Below, in pieces: positions 54,055-61,813 of a stretch of DNA of 62,225 bases. The notes beneath the pieces are model-generated. The model searched no databases and was not told the origin of the DNA. It saw nothing but the letters and a program-made list of their open reading frames with translations. The DNA lies in contig OMWI01000021.1 in NCBI GenBank assembly GCA_900314715.1, positions 1-62,225 on the forward strand. Reading direction: 5' to 3'. Position 1 is the first letter of the stretch. Each line of letters starts with the position of its first letter. This DNA is from an uncultured Prevotellaceae bacterium (lineage in GTDB: Bacteria > Bacteroidota > Bacteroidia > Bacteroidales > Bacteroidaceae). The translations under genes and the position numbers were made by a program.

Positions 54055-56259
54055 ATGAAGGTAAAATATTTATATATCCTATTGCTGTCGTTGCTTGCCT
54101 TGCAAATGCACGCGCAAAGGCCTAATTATGGTAAGATGTCGTCGATGTTGCGCCAAATTGCACACGAGCAGAGAGTCAACCAGCAACGTAGTCATAAGGT
54201 GAGAAGTGCACAATCGCAAGAAGTGTGTGCCTTTATCCGAATCAAGGAAGACGGGGAGCAGTTGTTGAGAGACAACCATTGCAAGATACTCGCACAATAC
54301 GGTGATATCTACATCGCAAGCATACCGCTCAATCGATTGGGAATGCTTTCGCTCGACCATCGCGTTTCTCGCATTGAAGCCAATCGCAGCAATTCGATTC
54401 ATACAGACATCTTGGCAAACAACATCAATGCCTTGCCTGTCTATAGTGGTTACCAATTGCCACAAGCATATACGGGAAAGGATGTGGTGGTAGGAGTGAT
54501 GGATATTGGATTCGACTTGACGCATCCTAACTTTTACGATGCTTCTGCCACGAACTACCGTATCAAATGTATGTGGGACCATATCACGACCGATACGTTG
54601 GAGAGTGATTTTTACGTAGGACGAGATTACGTAGGCAAGGATGAGTTGCTCGCTTTGGGACACTCTTTCGATGGCATTGACCAAACGCATGGAACGCATA
54701 CGTTGGGCATTGCAGCTGGAAGTGGATACAATACCCCCTATCGAGGACTCGCCTACGAAAGCGACATTTGTTTGGTTGCCAATGCTTGTAGCGAAGACCT
54801 TCCCTTGATTGATTCCGTGAATATTTACAAGTATACATACGCTACGGATGCCTTGGGATTCAAGTATATCTTCGATTATGCCGATAGCGTGGGCAAACCT
54901 TGTGTTATCTCGTTTAGCGAAGGTAGTCCGCAAGATTTTTATGGTTACGACATCTTATATTATGCCTTGCTTGATAGTTTGATGGGACCAGGACACATCC
55001 TTGTGGCATCGGCAGGAAACGATGGCGACAACGTTGCGTATTTCCACAAAGAACCAGGTCGCGAATTGGCTGGTAATTTCTTGTATTCCATTCATGACCA
55101 TGCATCGGGAACTATCAAGACGGATAGGGATATTGACATTCGAACGGTGGTTTATCAAGCAGCGGGCAACGATACTATCGTCATTCCCACCCAACGTATC
55201 ATCGAACTACCTGATTCGGAGTATGTAGATACGTTCTACGTGAATAATTTAAGGTATATCATCGACGTATATGGCTATCCCTCTTGTTATGAGGAAAACG
55301 AGATGTGCTACGATTATTACATCTCCGTGATGGGAAAATTGGGTTCGCCCGATCGCGTGTCGCTTGAATTGATTGGCAAGGAAGCCGACGTGCATTTCTA
55401 CAAAACAAGCGGTTATCTATTGGCGCGTCCCGAAATCAATCCTGCCTTGTGCGATGGTGAGAAACTATGCACGATACATTCTCCATCGAGTGCTCCGAAT
55501 GTCATTTGCGTGGGTGCTACGGGCTATCGAACGGAAATAACGAATTATCTTGGACAACAAAAGACAAATGCCAACGGAACGAATGGAGCGAGAAGTAGTT
55601 ATTCGTCAGTTGGCCCTACATTCGACGGGCGCATCAAACCAGACGTGGTTGCACCAGGCACGAATGTGATTTCCTCGTATAGCAGTTATTATTTGGAGAA
55701 GCATCCCGATGCTTCCGACATTCAATGGGATGTGGCGCATTTTGATTTCAACGGTCGTACTTACGCATGGAACACCAATACGGGAACTTCCATGTCCACC
55801 CCAGCCGTGAGTGGAGCTATCGCCCTTTGGTTGCAAGCCAATCCGCGATTAACGCCACAAGACATCATGGAGGTTTTCAAGCGCACTTGCCAACGCGTTG
55901 ACGATACGCTTGACTATCCTAATATTTATTATGGATACGGACAAATCGACGTGTATAAGGGTTTGTTGGATGTCTTGAATTTGTCGGGAATTGAAGGAAT
56001 CTCCATGAACCAACCCAAGAAGGTGAAGATATTGCCGAAAGATAACGGAAAGGTACAAATCTCGTTCGACGAAGCCCCAACAACTCCATGTTGGGTTCAT
56101 GTGTATCAAACCACAGGTGCGAAAGTTCGTTCCGAGAAATTGCCATCTCATCAAGATACCGTATTCCTTGACATCCAAGATTTACCCCAAGGCGTTTATG
56201 TCATTCAAGTAAATGGCCAAACGCAAGATACAACAGGTTCTACGCTTGTGAGGAGGTAG
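54055..56259 (+). CDS. Subtilisin-like S8 serine peptidase with C-terminal sorting domain
   Basis: A 734-residue protein with a signal peptide (1-18), catalytic D150 (VMDIGFD), H212 (THGTHTLG) and S579 (GTSMSTPAV), with a long insert (about 290-470) between the His and Ser regions. The C-terminal about 80 residues form a beta-sandwich (WVHVYQTTGAKVRSEKL, GVYVIQV) like T9SS type A sorting domains. ATG 54055 begins the signal peptide. It probably acts at the cell surface. Confidence 0.9.
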   Translation: MKVKYLYILLLSLLALQMHAQRPNYGKMSSMLRQIAHEQRVNQQRSHKVRSAQSQEVCAFIRIKEDGEQLLRDNHCKILAQYGDIYIASIPLNRLGMLSLDHRVSRIEANRSNSIHTDILANNINALPVYSGYQLPQAYTGKDVVVGVMDIGFDLTHPNFYDASATNYRIKCMWDHITTDTLESDFYVGRDYVGKDELLALGHSFDGIDQTHGTHTLGIAAGSGYNTPYRGLAYESDICLVANACSEDLPLIDSVNIYKYTYATDALGFKYIFDYADSVGKPCVISFSEGSPQDFYGYDILYYALLDSLMGPGHILVASAGNDGDNVAYFHKEPGRELAGNFLYSIHDHASGTIKTDRDIDIRTVVYQAAGNDTIVIPTQRIIELPDSEYVDTFYVNNLRYIIDVYGYPSCYEENEMCYDYYISVMGKLGSPDRVSLELIGKEADVHFYKTSGYLLARPEINPALCDGEKLCTIHSPSSAPNVICVGATGYRTEITNYLGQQKTNANGTNGARSSYSSVGPTFDGRIKPDVVAPGTNVISSYSSYYLEKHPDASDIQWDVAHFDFNGRTYAWNTNTGTSMSTPAVSGAIALWLQANPRLTPQDIMEVFKRTCQRVDDTLDYPNIYYGYGQIDVYKGLLDVLNLSGIEGISMNQPKKVKILPKDNGKVQISFDEAPTTPCWVHVYQTTGAKVRSEKLPSHQDTVFLDIQDLPQGVYVIQVNGQTQDTTGSTLVRR

Positions 56260-56263
56260 CTTT

Positions 56264-56370
56264 TTAGAAGCAAGAGGTAAGAAAGTTAGAAGCAAGAGAT
56301 TTGCTTATTCTATTGAGCATATATTGTAATAGCTAATCTCTTGCTTCTAACTTTCTTGCTTCTAACTTTC
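56264..56370. repeat. Inverted TTAGAAGCAAGA tandem repeats between convergent genes
   Basis: Two TTAGAAGCAAGA units (56264-56301) are followed by two inverted TCTTGCTTCTAA units (56335-56370), giving a long stem with a loop of about 33 nt and a T-run on the right. The motif matches the repeat after pdxA at 18357-18455. Confidence 0.8.
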
Positions 56371-56374
56371 TTTT

Positions 56375-57349
56375 TTACTTATTAAACAACCACATACAGA
56401 AATCGTTGACCCATGGGATGGAGAAATTGAACCATCTGTATTTCGTTACGGGTTTACCTCCAAAGCTTAGGATAAACTTCCTGAACTTGTTGCTCTTATA
56501 CGGCAATCCTACGTCGAGGAAATTGATGTGGGCATAATGTCGGTCGTATGCGTCCTTGATAGCATTCCACATCGTGATGGTTTCGGGATAGACGAATGCG
56601 TATGTCTTCCTACGCGTGGCTATATACCATAGGTACGCATTCGTTCCAGAGTAGATGCAGGCACATCCTCCGATAATTTTATCTTTGTATTGGGTGATGA
56701 AAATTCGCGCGTTGTCACTCTTGTTCAACGTGGAGTACATCTTCTCGGGTGGCAAGAAACGGCGGATTTTCATTCTATAGAAACCCTTCAACAACTTATA
56801 GAAATGGTGTATTTCCTCTTCTGTTTCCACCTCTTTCATCGTTACGCCCATCGACTCCGCCTTCTTGATTTGTTCCTTCGTCTTGTCATCAAGTCTGTCT
56901 TCGGGTGGCATACTATGCAAGGAATTGCGTACCTCTTGCCAGTTGATAGGGAAATAGTCGTTGGCGCGGAAATGGCGATAACCAAACATCTTGGTGCTGA
57001 TGTCGCTGATTTCCACATATACGCAGAGTTTGTGCTTGAAAGATTTTGTGATGGCTTCCAATAGCAAGGCAAATGTCTCGTCCTTATCCACGTCGTCATC
57101 GTATTCTCCCTCACCGTAGATGCGTCCTTGCGTGAACAGATAGGGTGGAATCCATGAACCTCTCCTACGCGTACAGGCGAACATGTGTGCGGCGATACTT
57201 CCATCTTCGCGTAATGCCAATGCCATGTATGGCTTATGCTGTGGAGTTTGTTCGATAATCTTGAACATCTCTACGCTATGGAAGAAATTGCTGCATTTCA
57301 TGTCGGGCAACTCTTCGCTTTTGGAAATAATCTTGATACGGAGATTCAC
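56375..57349 (-). CDS. FemAB/GNAT-like acyltransferase
   Basis: A 324-residue protein with the double-GNAT arrangement of FemAB-like enzymes. FTQGRIYGEGEYDDD, IGGCACIYSG and LDVGLPYKSNKFRKFILSFG are its most conserved-looking stretches. FemAB members add amino acids to lipid II or modify other cell-surface molecules. The exact acceptor is unknown. GTG start at 57349 follows a -7 box by 4 bp. Confidence 0.75.
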   Translation of the reverse strand: MNLRIKIISKSEELPDMKCSNFFHSVEMFKIIEQTPQHKPYMALALREDGSIAAHMFACTRRRGSWIPPYLFTQGRIYGEGEYDDDVDKDETFALLLEAITKSFKHKLCVYVEISDISTKMFGYRHFRANDYFPINWQEVRNSLHSMPPEDRLDDKTKEQIKKAESMGVTMKEVETEEEIHHFYKLLKGFYRMKIRRFLPPEKMYSTLNKSDNARIFITQYKDKIIGGCACIYSGTNAYLWYIATRRKTYAFVYPETITMWNAIKDAYDRHYAHINFLDVGLPYKSNKFRKFILSFGGKPVTKYRWFNFSIPWVNDFCMWLFNK

Positions 57350-57353
57350 GCTA

Positions 57354-57361
57354 CAAAAATA
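57354..57361 (-). promoter_or_regulatory. -7 element abutting the FemAB-like start
   Basis: Minus-strand TATTTTTG, then TAGC, then GTG. As with aguA, transcription would start at or beside the start codon. Confidence 0.5.
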
Positions 57362-57403
57362 ATAAATCTTTTACGATTATACAATATTTTGCGGAAAAGT
57401 TGT

Positions 57404-57411
57404 TACCTTTG
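57404..57411 (+). promoter_or_regulatory. -7 element of the nitroreductase operon
   Basis: TACCTTTG, 21 bp before ATG 57433. No correctly spaced TTTG. Confidence 0.5.
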
Positions 57412-57432
57412 TTCCATCTAAACGATAATAAC

Positions 57433-57969
57433 ATGAAAAGTTTTAAGGATTTGGTGCAATTGCGCCGTAGTCATCGTAAGTTTACAGATCAGCCGTTGAC
57501 CGCTGATGAAGTGAAGACAATTCTCAGGGCTGCATTGATGTCGCCTACGTCAAAGAATCGCAGAGCGTGGCATTTCGTGGTTGTGGAAGACAAGACAGAT
57601 TTGCAGAAATTGGCTGATGCCAAAGAACTCTATGCCGAATTTGTCGGTAATGCACCTCTGGCAGTAGTCGTTACGGCCAATCCCGAAGAGGATGAGTGTT
57701 GGATGGAGGATTGTGCCATTGCAGCTATCTCCATGCAATACCAAGCAGAGGATTTAGGATTGGGTTCTTGTTGGGCTCAGATGAAAAATTATACCTTATC
57801 GGATGGTACGTCTACGGAAGACGTTATTCGTGGTATCTTGGATATTCCCGAAAATCAACGAGTACTTTGCGTACTTGCCTTCGGTCATAAGGCAGACGAA
57901 AGGAAGCCTCAGAACGAAGATAGGTTGAAATGGGAAAACGTGCATATTGATAAATTTACGCAGGGCTAA
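57433..57969 (+). CDS. Nitroreductase family protein
   Basis: A 178-residue FMN-binding protein of the NfsA/FRP fold. [12 protein letters not shown] (FMN phosphate contacts), [17 protein letters not shown] and GLGSCWAQM are the family motifs. It probably reduces nitro compounds or flavins with NAD(P)H. ATG 57433 is chosen over 57400 because the latter lies upstream of the -7 box. First of a three-gene run with kdsC and maf. Confidence 0.9.
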   Translation: MKSFKDLVQLRRSHRKFTDQPLTADEVKTILRAALMSPTSKNRRAWHFVVVEDKTDLQKLADAKELYAEFVGNAPLAVVVTANPEEDECWMEDCAIAAISMQYQAEDLGLGSCWAQMKNYTLSDGTSTEDVIRGILDIPENQRVLCVLAFGHKADERKPQNEDRLKWENVHIDKFTQG

Positions 57970-57977
57970 TCTCGTCT

Positions 57978-58496
57978 ATGATCAATTACGACTTAAAGAA
58001 AATCAAAGCCATCATCTTTGACGTAGATGGGGTGTTGTCTTCCGAAACCGTCGTGTTGGCTTCGGATGGCGAACCATTGCGCACGGTCAACATCAAGGAT
58101 GGTTATGCAATTCAATTGGCGCAAAAAGTGGGTATGCGAATCGTCATTCTGACGGGTGGAAACACCAAGGCCGTTCGTTTGCGATACGAACGCTTGGGCG
58201 TGGAGGATATCTATATGCAATGTGCCGTGAAGATTAAAACCTACGAGGAGTTTGTGGGTAAGTATCAATTGCGCGATGAGGAAGTGCTTTACATGGGCGA
58301 CGACATTCCCGATTATGAAGTGTTGAAACGTTGTGGTTGTCCTTGTTGTCCTTCAGATGCTTGTGATGACATCAAGCAAGTATGTATTTACGTGAGCGAT
58401 AAGAAAGGCGGTCGTGGTTGTGCGCGTGACGTGATAGAACAGGTGTTGCGTGCGCAAGGCAAGTGGTTGGCAGACGAAAGGGCTTTTGGTTGGTAA
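57978..58496 (+). CDS. kdsC: KDO-8-phosphate phosphatase
   Basis: A 172-residue HAD (IIIA) phosphatase. FDVDGVLSS gives D15 and D17; [10 protein letters not shown] is the fourth HAD motif. It makes KDO for lipopolysaccharide core. The [14 protein letters not shown] tail is typical. Between nitroreductase and maf with 8-bp and 4-bp gaps. Confidence 0.93.
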   Translation: MINYDLKKIKAIIFDVDGVLSSETVVLASDGEPLRTVNIKDGYAIQLAQKVGMRIVILTGGNTKAVRLRYERLGVEDIYMQCAVKIKTYEEFVGKYQLRDEEVLYMGDDIPDYEVLKRCGCPCCPSDACDDIKQVCIYVSDKKGGRGCARDVIEQVLRAQGKWLADERAFGW

Positions 58497-58500
58497 TCAA

Positions 58501-59079
58501 ATGATGAAGAAGATAATTTTATCGAGTAATTCCCCAAGGAGAAAGGAATTGCTGGCTGGATTGGACATACCGTTTGAAGTGAAGGTGTTGTCTGGTATTG
58601 ACGAATCTTATCCTGAAGGATTAGGCGTTGAGGAGATTCCCCAATACATCGCAATGGAAAAAGCGGCTGCCTACGATATTGCCGAAGACGAGATTGTGAT
58701 TACGGCAGATACGGTGGTGGTATTGGGAGATGCTATCTTGGGAAAACCCGTAGATGAAAGTGATGCAAAAAACATGTTGCGGGCATTGAGCGGTAATACG
58801 CATCGGGTAGTGACGGGCGTTTGCATCACCTCGGCAGACAAGCAACGAAAGTTTTCTGTGGTGTCGGAAGTGACGTTTAAGGTACTTTCAGATACGGAAA
58901 TCGACTATTATGTCAACCGCTATCGTCCCTTCGACAAGGCTGGTGCATACGGTATACAGGAGTGGATTGGTTATGTAGGCGTTACTTCGTTAAAAGGTAG
59001 CTATTTTAACGTCATGGGACTTCCCGTACAACGCATTTATGAGGAGTTAATACACGAATTTGATGTCGTTGTGAAATAA
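58501..59079 (+). CDS. maf: Maf-family nucleotide pyrophosphatase
   Basis: A 192-residue Maf/HAM1-fold enzyme. SSNSPRRKELLAGL, ITADTVVVLG and KAGAYGIQEW are signature motifs. It hydrolyses non-canonical or canonical nucleotide triphosphates, probably dTTP/UTP (YhdE type). ATG 58501, or the next ATG at 58504, begins the conserved N-terminus. Confidence 0.93.
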   Translation: MMKKIILSSNSPRRKELLAGLDIPFEVKVLSGIDESYPEGLGVEEIPQYIAMEKAAAYDIAEDEIVITADTVVVLGDAILGKPVDESDAKNMLRALSGNTHRVVTGVCITSADKQRKFSVVSEVTFKVLSDTEIDYYVNRYRPFDKAGAYGIQEWIGYVGVTSLKGSYFNVMGLPVQRIYEELIHEFDVVVK

Positions 59080-59093
59080 AATTGTGAAAATAA

Positions 59094-59124
59094 TTTGGTA
59101 GTTAAAAAAAATGTAGTACCTTTG
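59094..59124 (+). promoter_or_regulatory. Promoter of an intergenic small RNA
   Basis: TTTG (59094-59097), 19 bp, TACCTTTG (59117-59124). It is a complete Bacteroidetes consensus with no coding frame after it. Confidence 0.8.
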
Positions 59125-59128
59125 CATA

Positions 59129-59218
59129 CGTTATCCTGAAAACAATCTTTTTACCTTAAAAAACTAATACCTATTGAAGATTGGAGCGATCACCTGCGAT
59201 AGGCCATCGCTTTTTTTT
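59129..59218 (+). ncRNA. Predicted small RNA of about 90 nt
   Basis: Transcription from the 59094-59124 promoter would start near 59129 and end at an intrinsic terminator, AGCGAT (59185-59190) with ATCGCT (59206-59211), an inner CCT/AGG pair, then eight T residues (59211-59218). The body is AT-rich and has no start-stop frame of useful size. The RNA family was not recognised. Being a maf 3' UTR terminator with a chance promoter is the alternative. Confidence 0.6.
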
Positions 59219-59265
59219 ATGTCCTTTTTTTAGAAATCATTTATTCCTTATTCATCTGTTTTGTA

Positions 59266-59289
59266 GGCTCACTCGATTATTCATAGGAG
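59266..59289. mobile_element. Solo end of the MITE-like element
   Basis: About 21 of 24 bases match the left end at 51565-51588 (GGCTCACTCGATTATTCATAGG against GGCTCAGTCGATTTTTCATAGG). No partner inverted end was found nearby, so this may be a remnant. It precedes array F. Confidence 0.5.
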
Positions 59290-59330
59290 AGGAGTGTAAT
59301 CGTAGTTTTAAACATCATCTTCACGATGAT

Positions 59331-59387
59331 AAACATGATGTTTAGTGGTGATAAACATATCGTTTACCATTAGGAAACGCATGGTTT
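59331..59387. repeat. 22-bp-period dyad array F
   Basis: AAAC starts at 59331, 59353 and 59375, and GTTT at 59340, 59362 and 59384. A shifted AAAC at 59310 may be a decayed fourth unit. Element G2 begins 6 bp later. Confidence 0.85.
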
Positions 59388-59392
59388 TCTTG

Positions 59393-59691
59393 TTTTTGCA
59401 AAGACCTCCCGTAAATGATGGTAATTCTAACAATACCAATGAGTTGGTCTTTTCAAGACCTCATGTAAGACCTCACCTAAGACCTCCCACAGACCTCCCG
59501 TAAGACCTCATGTATTTCAAATTGAAGGTAATCTCTCAACATTAAACACTCAACACTCAACATTCCTCAGAGTGGGAGGTCTTAGGTGAGGTCTATGGGA
59601 GGTCTTAGGTGAGGTCTTACATGAGGTCTTGAAAAATACAACTCATTGATAATATGAGAATTAGCTAAATAAACGGGAGGTCTTCGCGAAA
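59393..59691. repeat. Hairpin element G2 of mirrored AGACCTC units
   Basis: The left inner arm (59455-59513) has five AGACCTC units spaced 12, 12, 11, 12 bp. The right arm (59573-59630) has the same in inverted order, with some mismatches. The outer pair is 59393-59412 and 59673-59691 (AAGACCTCCCGT type). It is a diverged sister of G1. The loop holds CTCAACATT-type direct repeats. Confidence 0.88.
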
Positions 59692-59808
59692 TAAACAAAA
59701 ATCATAGTTATGAATGAACAATCCAACTCCAAATGAGGTATAATGGAAAATAAAATGAACGATTTCCCGTTTCGTGTGTATGCTGTCAAAACAAAGCACG
59801 AATAAAGA

Positions 59809-61233
59809 ATGAAACGTATTAAGATGACTTTGCTGATTGCCTTCATGATGATGACGGGAGTCAGCGCCGGACAGACGGAACAAATCAGGCGGAATGCAGC
59901 GCTCTACATGGCAGATAGCCTGAAGTTGGATAGCATGTATAACTATTGGAACAATTTCACCATAGAGCACCCGAAGGACGAGGTGGCGTGGCGCAATCTG
60001 TATGAGGTTTACAACACCTACGAGAATCGGTTCCTGGTGAATCCCAAGCACTACAAGACTGGAGATGAGCTGTTCGAAGCACAGTTACAGATGCGTCGCA
60101 AGGTTGGTTTTATGAGTAGGATGGAACAGGCAATCCCCGACAGCTACACCTTCAACTATTGTGCCTACGACTGTTCCTACGATTGGCTGAAATATGAGAA
60201 CCCTGACGATATGCCAGATACCCTGTCCACTCACTATGCCAACCGCGTGATAGAACTCATACCCGACAAGGCGGCACGTTACGACTACGAGGAATGGGCG
60301 GGGTATCTGATGAGTAATCTGGACACCGTAAGGCTCACCCATCTGCTCACTAAGTTCTACGAGAACGGCCTTTATCCAGCTGATGAATTGCAATACCACT
60401 ACAACGAGTTGCAAGGTATGGACGAGGGAGCTGTCTATCTGGGACAACACAACGGCAACGTCATCGGGAAGCTTATCCTGCAACTGGTGAAGGGCGTGCA
60501 TCGTGACAAGATTCTCTATAATGAAGCATCTGTCATCAACTACTCTCCTTTCCTCAGCGGATGTATCCAACAAATGGAACTTTCCCCTCAGATTGCCGAT
60601 AGCCTGCGCCGGAATCACCAAGGTTTTAAGGGTCTTGAGCGACTGCTTCGTTACATCTTCGCCAACGTCAAGCGCCCCGTCTATCTGTCTTCCAATAGTA
60701 TCTCCATGCTGCTATTTGGCGAAGGAGTACCCGACGACTTGAAGCAATACCTTTACAATGAAGGACTGACCATCCGCTACTCTCCCAAGCCGTACGATAA
60801 CCTTAGCGTGAAACGTCGCAATGTGGAAGAACGCTACCTGTTGGACTATCTGCGTTTCTCTTTCAGGCCTGAGACGGACAGGCGTAACAGTTACCTCTCT
60901 TTCCATTACCTCATTCTATTAAAAGACCTTTTGCCCTACTATAAGAAGAACGACCCTGACCGTTTCCGCTGGCTGAATCGTCTGTATCACGACGTGCTGG
61001 CTCAGATGGAAGCCGAAGATGAGGGCTTCTTGCTTGGTAACAATGTGTTCAACATCCACAAGGTGGAGAATGAACAAGGCGTGCATTATGAGGTGGAAGA
61101 AGGAACCGTCCGATACAACGAGTCATTCACAGGACTCTATGGCAAGGTTAGCAAGAAAGAAGGACTTCATTATCTGACGGGCGAGCCGATTCCTACTCAT
61201 GTTATCCTGAAGACAGAACCCGTCAAGGATTGA
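59809..61233 (+). CDS. Secreted hypothetical protein, DUF2723-like C-terminal half
   Basis: A 474-residue protein with a signal peptide (1-20). Its second half resembles the soluble C-terminal part of DUF2723/GT117 membrane proteins: AVYLGQHNGNVIGKLILQ aligns by eye with the LLFTNGDNDTFPLWYLQ type, and KRPVYLSS with KRPIYFA. The GDNDT motif and the membrane helices are missing. It is followed 4 bp later by an ECF sigma factor and then an anti-sigma-like gene, suggesting an envelope-stress or sensing operon. Leu codons use CTG more than in most of the window. No promoter box was recognised. Confidence 0.55.
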   Translation: MKRIKMTLLIAFMMMTGVSAGQTEQIRRNAALYMADSLKLDSMYNYWNNFTIEHPKDEVAWRNLYEVYNTYENRFLVNPKHYKTGDELFEAQLQMRRKVGFMSRMEQAIPDSYTFNYCAYDCSYDWLKYENPDDMPDTLSTHYANRVIELIPDKAARYDYEEWAGYLMSNLDTVRLTHLLTKFYENGLYPADELQYHYNELQGMDEGAVYLGQHNGNVIGKLILQLVKGVHRDKILYNEASVINYSPFLSGCIQQMELSPQIADSLRRNHQGFKGLERLLRYIFANVKRPVYLSSNSISMLLFGEGVPDDLKQYLYNEGLTIRYSPKPYDNLSVKRRNVEERYLLDYLRFSFRPETDRRNSYLSFHYLILLKDLLPYYKKNDPDRFRWLNRLYHDVLAQMEAEDEGFLLGNNVFNIHKVENEQGVHYEVEEGTVRYNESFTGLYGKVSKKEGLHYLTGEPIPTHVILKTEPVKD

Positions 61234-61237
61234 GGCT

Positions 61238-61813
61238 ATGAGAATCTTCCACCTGAAACCTCTACGCCAACTGACCGACGAACAACTCATGGCACGGGTA
61301 AAAGTTGGCAATGATGCGGCTTTCGAAGAGTTGTATCACCGCTTTGCGCGACGGTTGAAGGGTTTCTTCTTTCTGCAATTAGGCGGTGATGAGGAACTGG
61401 CTGCCGATGCCACCCACGATGTCTTTCTTCGGGCTTACGAAGCACGCAACCGCTATCAGGAGGGAAAGAACGTCAGCACGTGGCTCTTCACCATCGCCTA
61501 TAACATCTGCCGCAATCACTATCGTAGCAATACATACGAGACACAGTTGTCATCCACGCTCGATGCAGAACCTATTAGTGATGAACAGATAGAAGTTCAG
61601 TTGGATGCAGCCGCCCTCGATGATGCGCTGGCACAGGTGTTGTCTGAGTTACCACCGCCATTGCACCAACTGTTTTCCCTTCATTATCAGGAAGAACTGA
61701 CCATTCCACAGGTAGCCGAGATTGTCGGAATCCCAGAAGGGACCGTCAAATCACGCCTTCATAAGACAATGAACATCATCCGTAAAAAACTAAAGAGATA
61801 TGAAAATCACTAA
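61238..61813 (+). CDS. ECF-family RNA polymerase sigma factor
   Basis: A 191-residue sigma-70 group IV factor. Region 2 is about 15-95 (FEELYHRFARRLKGFFF, DATHDVFLRAYE) and region 4 about 125-185 (LPPPLHQLFSLHYQ, VGIPEGTVKSRLHKTM). It would direct RNA polymerase to a stress or surface regulon. The downstream gene starts 14 bp before this stop, suggesting coupled translation with a membrane anti-sigma factor. Confidence 0.9.
   Translation: MRIFHLKPLRQLTDEQLMARVKVGNDAAFEELYHRFARRLKGFFFLQLGGDEELAADATHDVFLRAYEARNRYQEGKNVSTWLFTIAYNICRNHYRSNTYETQLSSTLDAEPISDEQIEVQLDAAALDDALAQVLSELPPPLHQLFSLHYQEELTIPQVAEIVGIPEGTVKSRLHKTMNIIRKKLKRYENH

Noticed and set aside
59339-59700. Open frames through element G2
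   Set aside because: They only translate tandem units and lack start context or domain similarity.
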